Shown here: in pieces, positions 6,723-13,573 of the stretch | Position numbering within the stretch: position 1 is the stretch's first letter | Layout of the letters: each line of letters starts with the position of its first letter | Assembly (NCBI GenBank): GCA_022839445.1 | Contig: JALHFC010000076.1 | Coordinates: 1 to 16,444 of the forward strand | Direction of reading: 5' to 3' | Origin: Pelotomaculum sp. | GTDB lineage: Bacteria; Bacillota; Desulfotomaculia; Desulfotomaculales; Pelotomaculaceae | DNA length: 16,444 nt | The notes under the pieces: generated by a model | The model's input: only the letters and a program-made list of their open reading frames with translations | Database searches by the model: none | What the model was told of the DNA's origin: nothing | Position numbers and translations under genes: made by a program

Positions 6723-7399
6723 ATTGCCCTAGATTTGGATTGGTAAAATAGTTTTCCCTCTGTATCAAGGCTGGCAAAAAGCACGTCCCTAAGATCGTTG
6801 ACACCGAATTTTTGCAGTTCTGAGCGCAGCCAGTCCTCGTTTAAGTTTATTTTTGCCAGGTTTTTTAAGAAAACGTGGCCGTCGATAATTAATGTCACCG
6901 GTAAGCCCTCATAGGACGTGGGCAGGTTCATGTCCGCCGGGACCAGCGGCCTTTTCTGGGATTTAGGTATCACACTTAACTTACCGCTGTTCTCCAGGAT
7001 GGCGAATTCTACATCAGAAATATTTGAAATGTTTTTAGATCTCAATTGTTCTAACATGTCGTTGATGTTGTAACGTAGCCGGGCCAATTCTTTTTCGACG
7101 ATTTTCCCGTTTTCAATGACTATACTGGGAGTACCGCAGATTACACCCCTCGCCCGCTGGCTTTTCAGGGAAACAAACGATAGCGCTACCTGAGCTACCA
7201 GCAGTGTTAGAATCGGTAAAAGTCCTGAGGCAAGTGGCACTCCGGTGTTTTCCATAGGGACCGCCGCCAGGGCAGAAAGCATGATCACAATTACCAGCTC
7301 GTATGGCTGTAGCTGGCCTATTTGTCTTTTGCCCATTAATCTTAGGCCAACTACTACCACGGCAAACAAAATGAGCGTGCGTATTACTCCAAGAATCAT
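6719..7399 (-). CDS. DUF421 (YetF-like) membrane protein, copy 2
   Basis: The ATG at 7399 is preferred because AGGTGA lies at good spacing before it; an in-frame GTG at 7414 would add five residues and lacks a better site. The 226-residue product has N-terminal hydrophobic segments around RLMGKRQIGQLQPYE. The C-terminal domain contains VEFAILENSGKLSVIPKSQ and LPTSYEGLPVTLIIDGHV. It is clearly a paralog of the copy at 521-1198, sharing the family blocks RLMGKR-IGQL, V-FA-LE-SGKLSVIPKSQ-RP and YEGLP, but diverged elsewhere. It is the first gene of a two-gene unit with DUF4363. Molecular role unknown. Confidence 0.9.
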   Translation of the reverse strand: MILGVIRTLILFAVVVVGLRLMGKRQIGQLQPYELVIVIMLSALAAVPMENTGVPLASGLLPILTLLVAQVALSFVSLKSQRARGVICGTPSIVIENGKIVEKELARLRYNINDMLEQLRSKNISNISDVEFAILENSGKLSVIPKSQKRPLVPADMNLPTSYEGLPVTLIIDGHVFLKNLAKINLNEDWLRSELQKFGVNDLRDVLFASLDTEGKLFYQSKSRAM

Positions 7400-7476
7400 G
7401 CCTTTCACCTGCACATTTCAATAATTTTAAAGTACCATCATTTCTATATCATTACCAGCGGTGTTAAATATATACG

Positions 7477-7557
7477 GCATCGACACACCCCGATGCAAGG
7501 GGCACGGCATCGCGCCCCTGCAAATGGCAAATGCCCGTACCTAAAGGATACGGGCAT
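7477..7557. repeat. Cluster of inverted repeats downstream of leuS
   Basis: Three consecutive inverted repeats lie in the 203-bp gap between DUF421 copy 2 and leuS. They are GCATCG/CGATGC (7477-7482 and 7491-7496), GCAAGGGGC/GCCCCTGC (7495-7503 and 7514-7521, one bulged base), and a perfect 9-bp ATGCCCGTA/TACGGGCAT (7531-7539 and 7549-7557). The first two share sequence and look like a dispersed intergenic repeat; the third could be a leuS terminator. Nothing else was recognised in the gap. Confidence 0.55.
7521..7557 (-). terminator. Possible rho-independent terminator of leuS
   Basis: Reading on the minus strand, the perfect 9-bp stem with a 9-nt loop lies 46 nt after the leuS stop. It is followed only by an interrupted T-rich run (TTGCCATTTG), so termination would be weak. 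Confidence 0.4.
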
Positions 7558-7602
7558 AGAATGATATGCAGCGAAACATGCACGAGGTATTGCCGGATGT
7601 TT

Positions 7603-9918
7603 TTATTTGGCTACGATATTGACCAGCTTTCCCGGCACCGGAATAATTTTGATAATCTTTTTACCCTCGGTCAGCTTAAGCACTTTCGGGTCCTTCATCA
7701 CCATCTCTTGCATCTCGGCAGCGGTTAAACTAGCCGGAACCAGCATCCGGTCGCGCACCCGGCTGTTTACCTGCACTACTATGGTGATTTCATCCTCTAC
7801 TATGGCATCAGCATCGTATAGAGGCCAAGGCTCCCGCCGGATCACGGTCCGTTTCAGGGACCTCCTTGAACTGGTACAAAGCATTAACAAGCTCCATGAC
7901 TGCGCTGACTGCCGTGTTGAAATTAAACCGCGTGGCGATATCTTCGGTTACTTTTTTTATGGTCTTATGGGTCAGTCGGCGCATCTCCCGGTTCACTCCG
8001 ACAAGTTTTGCAGCAGGCGTCCGGGGGGCTTTCCTCAATATGTCCACCTGGGTCGCAACCAGGCGCCAGATACGGTTTAAAAACCTAAAACACCCTTCGA
8101 CCCCCTGGTCACTCCACTCCAAGTCGCGCTCCGGCGGCGCCGCAAAAAGTATGAATAGCCTCGCCGTATCGGCGCCGTAACGCGCCACGATGTCCTCGGG
8201 ACTGACCACGTTGCCTTTTGACTTGGACATCTTGACCCCGTCTTTTAGAACCATACCCTGGGTGAGCAAGTTGGTGAAAGGCTCCTGATTGCTTATCAGC
8301 TTCAGATCATAGAGCACCTTCGTAAAGAAACGCGAGTATAAAAGGTGCAGGATAGCGTGTTCCACACCGCCTATATACTGGTCCACGGGCAGCCAGTAGT
8401 CGACCTTGTTCCTGTCCCACGGCGCGTCCATGTCCCTGGGGCTGGTAAACCGATAATAGTACCATGAGGAGCACATAAAAGTATCCATAGTGTCGGTTTC
8501 CCTTTTACCGGGCCCGCCGCAGCGCGGGCAGGCAGTGTTTACAAATTCGGGGCACTCGGCCAGTGGCGACCGGCCGGTGGGCTTAAACTCCACCTCCATC
8601 GGCAGCAATACAGGCAAATCACTTTCCGGAACCGGTACAGTCCCGCAACGCTCGCAGTAAATAATGGGAATGGGCGCTCCCCAGTAGCGCTGGCGGGAAA
8701 TCAGCCAATCTCTCAGCCGGTAGGTTATCCTAAACCTGCCCAGTCCCTTTTCCTCAATGTAACTGGTAATGGCCTTGATTGCCTCCATATTGGGCATCCC
8801 ATTAAACCGGCCGGAATTAACCAGCTCGCCCTCTTCAACATAGGCGACCTCCATTTTGTCCGGATCTAGCTCTACGCCGGGCGGCTGGATCACCACACGG
8901 ATCGGGAATTTGTACTTCCGGGCGAACTCAAAGTCCCGCTGGTCATGAGCAGGCACCCCCATAACACAGCCGGTCCCGTATTCCAGCAGGACATAGTTGG
9001 CTATCAGTACGGGAACCTTTTCACCAGTCAAGGGATTTATGCACATGGCCCCTGTATGCAGGCCCACCTTTTCCACCTCGGTGGAAGTGCGGTCGATCTC
9101 GCTCAAACTCCGCACTTTGCGGATAAACTCCTTGATCTCCGTTTCATGCCTGGTACCGGCAATCAGCTTTTCTACCAGCGGGTGCTCCGGCGCCAGGACC
9201 ATGTAGGTGACACCGAAAACCGTGTCCGGCCGGGTTGTATATACGGTAATAACATCGTCTGAACCGTCGATTTTAAAATCTATCTCCGCGCCCTCGCTGC
9301 GCCCGATCCAGTGCTCCTGCATGATTTTGACCTTTTCCGGCCAGCCCTGCAAACTGTCCAGATCGCCAAGCAGGCGCTCGGCATAATCAGTTATTTTAAA
9401 GAACCACTGGGCCAGTTCCCGCTTTTCCACCGGGGCCTTGCACCGCTCACAGCCACCGTTCACTACCTGCTCGTTGGCCAGCACCGTGGAAGGAAAAGCC
9501 ATTCGTTCCAGTGGTAATAGCCGGGGTGACAGGTGGCAAATTCCCTGTTCCAGTCGTAGCTAATACCCAACTGCTTTAACTGCTCCCGCATACTTTCGAT
9601 GTTGCCATATGTCCACTCAGCGGGATGAACGCCACCCCCATGCTTGATCGCAGCGTTTTCCGCCGGCAGGCCGAAAGAGTCCCAACCCATCGGGTGGAGC
9701 ACGTGATAGCCTTGCATGGTCTTAAAGCGGGCCACTACATCTCCGATAGAATAGTTCCTGACATGGCCCATGTGCAACTTGCCGGAAGGGTAGGGAAACA
9801 TTTCCAGACAATAGTATTTGGGCCGGCCAGAAATATCAGGAACAGCGTAAAGGTCTTCCCCGGCCCAACGCTCCTGCCACTTTTCCTCCACTTCCCTGAA
9901 GTTGTACTTTTCTTTCAA
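7603..9918 (-). pseudogene. leuS: leucyl-tRNA synthetase, broken by two out-of-frame internal deletions
   Basis: LeuRS charges tRNA-Leu with leucine in the cytosol. The reading begins at TTG 9918 after AAGGGGGAT and shows the class I HIGH-like motif HMGH (residues 49-52) and YDWNREFATCHPGYYHWNEW. Near 9487-9497 the frame changes and about 20-25 family residues are missing, the stretch usually reading like LYEKGLAYKK...VNWCP. The second block (to 7808) holds TVLANEQV, the CP1 editing domain (YTTRPDTVFGVTYMV, GCVMGVPAHDQRDFEFA), zinc-type CERC/CPRC pairs and the KMSKS motif (GVKMSKSKGNVVSP). Near 7831-7848 the frame changes again, with about 40 residues lost (the LAPFAPHITEELW region). The third block (PWPLYDADA to VNIVAK) ends at 7603. 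As read, no full protein is made. A real pseudogene or an assembly error are both possible; if it is the only leuS, error is likelier. Confidence 0.85.
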
Positions 9919-10038
9919 TTTATATCCCCCTTGTATACAGCAGCAAAACCATTACCAAAACAACAACTATATGGGGCGGTTCTTGAAAGTAAAGAATATT
10001 TCTGGATTAACATCAGTACCGTCCCCTGTGAATTCCAC
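9919..10038. repeat. REP-like imperfect inverted repeat between the ligase gene and leuS
   Basis: GGGGCGGTTCTT (9973-9984) and AGTACCGTCCCC (10015-10026) form an imperfect inverted repeat with a loop of about 30 nt. The arms match the motif of the 4427-4470 cluster (GGGGACGGTTCTT type). The rest of this 120-bp gap contains the leuS ribosome-binding site, AAGGGGGAT on the minus strand. Confidence 0.6.
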
Positions 10039-11582
10039 TTAAGCTGTTTCTATCTTGGCCACATCCTGCAGATCCAGCATCTCAATTGCCATCTGGCGCA
10101 GCTTATATTTTTGGATTTTGCCGCTGGCGGTAATTGGGTAGCTGTCGATGAAGGCAATATATCTGGGAATTTTATATCGGGCAATCTGACCCTGGCAATA
10201 TTCTTTTAATTCTTCCTCTGTTACTGACTGGCCCTCCTTCAACTGGATAAAGGCCATTACTTCTTCGCCGTATTTGACGCTGGGGACACCCACCACCTGG
10301 ACATCTTTCACAGCCGAATGGGTGTAGAGAAACTCCTCGATCTCCCTGGGATATATATTTTCACCGCCGCGGATAATCATATCCTTCAGGCGGCCGGTAA
10401 TCTTCAGGTAACCGTTATCATCCATCACGCCGAGATCGCCGGTGTGCAGCCAGCAGTCTTGATCGATGGCAGCGGCGGTAGCTTCAGGCATTTTATAGTA
10501 GCCCTTCATAATGTTGTAGCCGCGGGCACATATTTCACCTTGAATCCCGGATGATACATCTTTTCCTGTTTCGGGATCGACAATTTTCATTTCCACTCCG
10601 GGCAGCGCCGGCCCCACGGTGGAAACTCTCAACTCAAGCGGATCGTCCGTCCTGGAGGTGGTAATCCCCGGTGAGGATTCGGTCTGGCCGTAAGTAATGA
10701 CGATCTCCCGCATATTCATAACTTCTACAACCTTTTTCATGACTTCAATGGGACAAGGGGACCCGGCCATGATCCCGGTGCGCAGAGTGGATGTGTCGAA
10801 CTTTTCTTTTTCCAACAACTCCAGTTCCATGATAAACATGGTCGGCACCCGAAACAATGGAAGAAAGGCACCGGTATGCATAATCTGTCTTTCGGTGTAA
10901 AGCGCATACAGTCCCCGATTCCTTTGCCGTTCAAAACCAGGTTGTGATGAGTGAGCATAACTCCTTTCGGAAAACCTGTGGTGCCGGAAGTGTACATCAT
11001 GTTGATCACGTCGTCGGGCTTCAACGTAGCCTGGACAGCAGCCAGTTCTTCATCTGAAATGTCTTCGCCCATTTTCATTACCTGATCCCAGGTAAACATG
11101 CCGGGGTATTGTTTTTCCCCAATAAATATCACATTTTTTAAACAAGGCAGCCTCTCTGCAACCAGTTCCCCGGGTTGGCAATGATGCAGTTCCGGGCAGA
11201 GTTCATAAATCATGCTTATGTAATCGGAGCTTTTCGTACCCTGAATCATGATCAGGGTTGTTGTATCCGACTGCCTGAGCAGGTACTCCAGCTCGAACAC
11301 CTTGTAGTTTGTATTGACTGTCACCAGGACTGCCCCCATCCTGGGACTGCCAAACTGGGTGATCACCCATTCGGGTACGTTAGTAGCCCAGATAGCGGTA
11401 CTGTCGCCCTTTTTCACTCCAAGACTCATTAACCCTTTGGCCAACCGGTCGCAAACCTGCCGGAACTCTCTGTAAGTATACCTTAGGTCCCGGTCCGGGT
11501 AGACAAGAGCTTCAGTGTCCGGATACGACTCCGCAATGTAGTCCACCAGTTCACCTATTGTCATTTTACCAAAATCCCTCAC
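10039..11582 (-). pseudogene. Acyl-CoA ligase (AMP-forming), broken by one out-of-frame deletion
   Basis: This is an ANL-superfamily fatty acyl-CoA synthetase, which would activate a carboxylic acid with ATP and CoA via an acyl-adenylate. It starts with GTG at 11582, about 9 nt after GGGAGGG. The first frame carries the N-terminal domain and the P-loop YTSGTTGFPKG (residues 197-207), then FFHCFG at 240-245. At 10845-10850 the frame shifts directly into VPTMFIMELE. About 40 family residues, normally linking FHCFG to the GVPTMF motif, are absent. The second frame has MAGSPCPIEVMKK, TYGQTES, WLHTGDLG, GRLKDMIIRGGENIYPREIEE and the catalytic-lysine region PITASGKIQKYKL, ending at 10039. The substrate cannot be deduced. 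The gene sits directly behind the leucine T-box and ahead of leuS, so it would share their control. Confidence 0.83.
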
Positions 11583-11609
11583 GCTAAAATTCCCTCCCGA
11601 AATTAAAAT

Positions 11610-11646
11610 AAAAAAACCCCTTCGCCCCTGTTAGGGACGAGAGGTT
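11610..11646 (-). terminator. T-box terminator
   Basis: On the minus strand a GC-rich hairpin (CGTCCC paired with GGGGCG across TAACA, extended with some mismatches by flanking CCTCT/AAGGGG) is followed by seven T residues. Its 5' arm can instead pair with the T-box sequence as antiterminator. It lies downstream of the embedded tRNA, so it would also end tRNA transcripts. Confidence 0.8.
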
Positions 11647-11685
11647 TCTCCCGCGGTACCACCCTTTTTGGCAAAGATACATTTA

Positions 11686-11760
11686 TGGTGGAGCTGGCGG
11701 GGATTGAACCCGCGGCCTCTTCCATGCCAAGGAAGCGCGCTCCCACTGCGCCACAGCCCC
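11686..11760 (-). tRNA. tRNA-Ala (anticodon GGC), inside the T-box leader
   Basis: This 75-nt cloverleaf is complete. The acceptor stem GGGGCTG/CAGCTCC is fully paired and contains the G3:U70 pair that identifies tRNA-Ala. The D arm GCGC/GCGC and anticodon stem CTTCC/GGAAG are perfect, with loop TTGGCAT (anticodon GGC, reading GCC and GCU). The T arm is GCGGG-TTCAATC-CCCGC, with A73 and encoded CCA. No mismatch suggests decay. Its 5' end directly follows the 5' arm of T-box stem III (11769-11761). After CCA seven bases (TAAATGT) precede the 3' arm. It has no promoter of its own that I can see and would be made from the T-box promoter. RNase P and 3' processing would cut the leader on both sides. 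Confidence 0.96.
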
Positions 11761-11939
11761 ATCTTTACCCTCTTTACGCGATAACGGTGCGCCCGGCCAG
11801 GGGTACTGCCATTCCCCCGGGCGGCTCAGAGGCGAGTTTTGGTAGCCTGGCCCACCGTCTCGCACCACCGACCGGCTCTCTCTAGAACTGCGCTACCTAC
11901 TGCTCCTCATCATTGCCTTGACCAGTTAAACTGAAATTT

Positions 11940-11968
11940 ATTATAAGTCAAACATTTTGATCTGTCAA
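11940..11968 (-). promoter_or_regulatory. Consensus sigma-A promoter of the T-box/tRNA transcript
   Basis: On the minus strand TTGACA (11968-11963), a 17-bp spacer and TATAAT (11945-11940) match the sigma-A consensus exactly. Transcription should start near 11933, just before stem I. The -35 hexamer is part of a 10-bp direct repeat (ATCTGTCAAC on the plus strand at 11960-11969 and 11973-11982). Confidence 0.9.
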
Positions 11969-11996
11969 CTTAATCTGTCAACATTCATCCTTCTTT

Positions 11997-12353
11997 TTAT
12001 ATGTTTACCGGGATCTTAACAACACGGGCGTCTCCCCACAAGCGTTCAAGGTTATAAAACTGCCGCTCCGCATCTTGAAAGACATGTATCACCACATCAC
12101 CGTAATCCAACAGCACCCAAGCGCCCTCCCGGAAACCTTCCCGTCGCAAAGCTGCCACACCAAGTTCGGCCAGCTTATCCTGGACGTTTTCCACGATAGC
12201 CTTCGCGTGTACGCGGGACCGGCCGCTGCAAATAATGAAATAATCAGCGATAATGGATATCTCTCTGATATCAAAAACGGTAATATCTATTGCCTTCTTG
12301 TCTTCCGCCGCCTGCACGGCAACATTTACCAACGCCTGTGGAATTAGTGCCAA
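11997..12353 (-). CDS. rsfS: Ribosome silencing factor RsfS
   Basis: The product is a 118-residue RsfS/YbeB-family protein, which binds ribosomal protein L14 (uL14) and blocks subunit joining when nutrients are scarce. The core shows IDITVFDIREISIIADYFIICSGRSRVHAKAI and the terminal block REGAWVLLDYGDVVIHVFQDAERQFYNLERLWGDA, both typical and complete. The start is uncertain. AAGGGGG at 12361-12367 lies 7 nt before TTG 12353 but only 1 nt before the in-frame GTG 12359, so TTG is preferred; using GTG adds two residues. A possible -10 element TATAAA lies at 12382-12387 on the minus strand. The T-box promoter begins soon after its stop. No terminator was recognised between them. Confidence 0.92.
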   Translation of the reverse strand: MALIPQALVNVAVQAAEDKKAIDITVFDIREISIIADYFIICSGRSRVHAKAIVENVQDKLAELGVAALRREGFREGAWVLLDYGDVVIHVFQDAERQFYNLERLWGDARVVKIPVNI

Positions 12354-12434
12354 GGCCACTCCCCCTTGTTTAATATTAGGTTTTATACTTTACTATTCTC
12401 TTTACGTGATAAAGTTCCTTTCTTTTGACTTAAG

Positions 12435-12460
12435 AAAAAACCTCCTGTTACGGAGGTTTT
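12435..12460 (-). terminator. Rho-independent terminator after the RRM gene
   Basis: On the minus strand a perfect AAAACCTCC/GGAGGTTTT stem (12452-12460 with 12437-12445) closes a six-base loop and continues into T residues. It lies 4 nt after the RRM gene's stop codon and separates that gene from rsfS. Confidence 0.9.
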
Positions 12461-12464
12461 GTTC

Positions 12465-12722
12465 CTAGCCTTGATCTTCGCGTGGTTTAGCTTCGTTTAC
12501 GGTAATAATCCTGCCGTCTAAGTCGGTACCATTCATCGCAGCAATCATGTTTTCTACATCCTCATCCTGGACTTCGACAAAGCCAAATCCACGTGAGCGA
12601 CCGGTCTCCCGATCGGTAATAACGCGGCTGCTTAGAACTTCACCGTGCGTTGAAAAAGCATCGGCAAGATCCTCGGCTTTGGTAGCCCAAGGTAGATTTC
12701 CCACATACAAGGTACGCGCCAT
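12465..12722 (-). CDS. Single-RRM RNA-binding protein
   Basis: A complete 85-residue protein starts with ATG at 12722 after AGGTG with 8-nt spacing. It is one RNA-recognition motif: RNP2 is LYVGNLPW (residues 5-12) and RNP1 is RGFGFVEV (about 44-51), with the beta-alpha-beta order and a short charged tail (KPREDQG). Its aromatic RNA-contact residues (Y6, F46, F48) are present. Small RRM proteins of this kind are best known from cyanobacteria, where some respond to cold, and occur in scattered other bacteria. A role in RNA binding is secure from the fold; targets are unknown. It is a single-gene unit with its own terminator, placed between nadD and rsfS where yqeK often lies in Firmicutes. Confidence 0.93.
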   Translation of the reverse strand: MARTLYVGNLPWATKAEDLADAFSTHGEVLSSRVITDRETGRSRGFGFVEVQDEDVENMIAAMNGTDLDGRIITVNEAKPREDQG

Positions 12723-12805
12723 CCACCAATCACCTCTTTCCCCTAAGAAACTTTTTTGCTTAAAGCTATTATTTGCAAAAGGAAATTACCTAATGCAATC
12801 TTAAC

Positions 12806-12837
12806 CAGGCAAAGATTTTTCCAAATTTCATTGCCTG
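12806..12837. repeat. 7-bp inverted repeat at the nadD 3' end
   Basis: CAGGCAA (12806-12812) and TTGCCTG (12831-12837) are perfectly complementary around an AT-rich 18-nt loop and overlap the nadD stop codon. No T-run follows on the minus strand, so this is at best a weak terminator or transcript end-protecting hairpin. Confidence 0.4.
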
Positions 12838-13433
12838 TAAAGCTGGTTTTTTTTGATAAAATCTTCAACGGGTTCGGGCAGAAGGTATTTTATCGGCCTT
12901 CCTTCGCGGACACGTTGCCTGATATCGGTCGAAGATATAGCCAGGGCCGGCACTTCCATGCAAATGATGTTGCGTCTTAAATCTCCTATAAGGCTGTCCA
13001 GCCTTTCCCAGAGCTCGTCTACCCGGTAGCCCGGCCGGGCCGCAGCTACAAAGCGGCAAATTGTCAATAAATATTCTATACCCTTCCAAGTGTGGATATC
13101 TACCAGGGCGTCGGAACCGGTTATAAAATATATTTGCGCTCCGGGATACAGGCGTGAGATCGCCTGCACAGTGTTAATTGTATAGGAAGGCCCGGTACGT
13201 TCCACCTCTATTGATGAAACTTCAAAAAAAGGATTGGAAGCCACTGCCAGGCCGGTCATCCGGTAGCGAAGCCACGGCTCGGTGATACGACTGTGTGGCT
13301 TGTTGGGCGGCCTGCCCGCCGGGATAAAAATAACCTTTTCCAGCTTTAGATCATGCCTGGCGCCTTCGGCGCCCACAAGGTGCCCATAATGCACCGGGTC
13401 AAAGGTCCCTCCCATGATCCCAAGGCGTCGCAC
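12828..13433 (-). CDS. nadD: Nicotinate-nucleotide adenylyltransferase
   Basis: NadD joins nicotinate mononucleotide and ATP to give nicotinate adenine dinucleotide in NAD synthesis. The start is placed at GTG 13433, giving MRRLGIMGGTFDPVHYGHL, the usual family N-terminus, with AAAGG 10 nt upstream. An in-frame ATG at 13454 would lie at the expected transcription start of the promoter at 13461-13489 and so is unlikely. The 201-residue product has the nucleotidyltransferase HxGH motif (HYGH) in the first 20 residues, the substrate loop PAGRPPNKPHS, the ITGSDAL strand and the second ATP motif ISSTDIRQRVREG. Length and motifs are normal. It follows proB directly; proA is not present between them. 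Confidence 0.94.
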   Translation of the reverse strand: MRRLGIMGGTFDPVHYGHLVGAEGARHDLKLEKVIFIPAGRPPNKPHSRITEPWLRYRMTGLAVASNPFFEVSSIEVERTGPSYTINTVQAISRLYPGAQIYFITGSDALVDIHTWKGIEYLLTICRFVAAARPGYRVDELWERLDSLIGDLRRNIICMEVPALAISSTDIRQRVREGRPIKYLLPEPVEDFIKKNQLYRQ

Positions 13434-13460
13434 TTTTCCAGTCCCTTTACTCATAAGGGT

Positions 13461-13489
13461 ATTGTACAGTTTGTTAACAAGAAAAGCAA
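13461..13489 (-). promoter_or_regulatory. Putative nadD promoter with palindromic spacer
   Basis: On the minus strand TTGCTT (13489-13484), a 17-bp spacer and TACAAT (13466-13461) resemble a sigma-A promoter. The spacer contains the perfect palindrome TTGTTAACAA (13471-13480). The predicted start site near 13454 leaves a leader of about 20 nt before GTG 13433. Confidence 0.5.
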
Positions 13490-13573
13490 GAGAAAATGGC
13501 GAAAACTGCCACAGCAAATATCACTTGGTTTAAATCTACATGTACCGCAGGCGACCAGGCCTTTTACAAAAAA

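Larger units (their letters stand above)
11608..11933 (-). promoter_or_regulatory. Leucine-type T-box riboswitch leader interrupted by a tRNA gene
   Basis: On the minus strand stem I is visible. Basal GAGG/CCTC pairs 11905-11908 with 11829-11832, AGTA of the S-turn is at 11898-11901, and GGTAGC/GCTACC pairs 11892-11897 with 11841-11846. The distal AGAGAG and GGTGCGAG blocks are present. The specifier position after AAAA reads CTC (11836-11834), a leucine codon. Stem II arms CGCCCGG/CCGGGCG are at 11817-11823 and 11790-11796, followed by the conserved CCGTTATC. Stem III arms GGTAAAGAT/ATCTTTGCC are at 11761-11769 and 11670-11678, and a tRNA gene fills the loop. The T-box sequence AGGGTGGTACCGCGG (about 11651-11665) and a terminator follow. 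The UGGU bulge fits the A73-CCA end of tRNA-Leu. Confidence 0.88.

Noticed and set aside
11683..11885. Overlapping ORFs across the tRNA/T-box region
   Set aside because: The region is fully explained by structured RNA (T-box stems I, II, III and a tRNA); the frames carry no protein motif.
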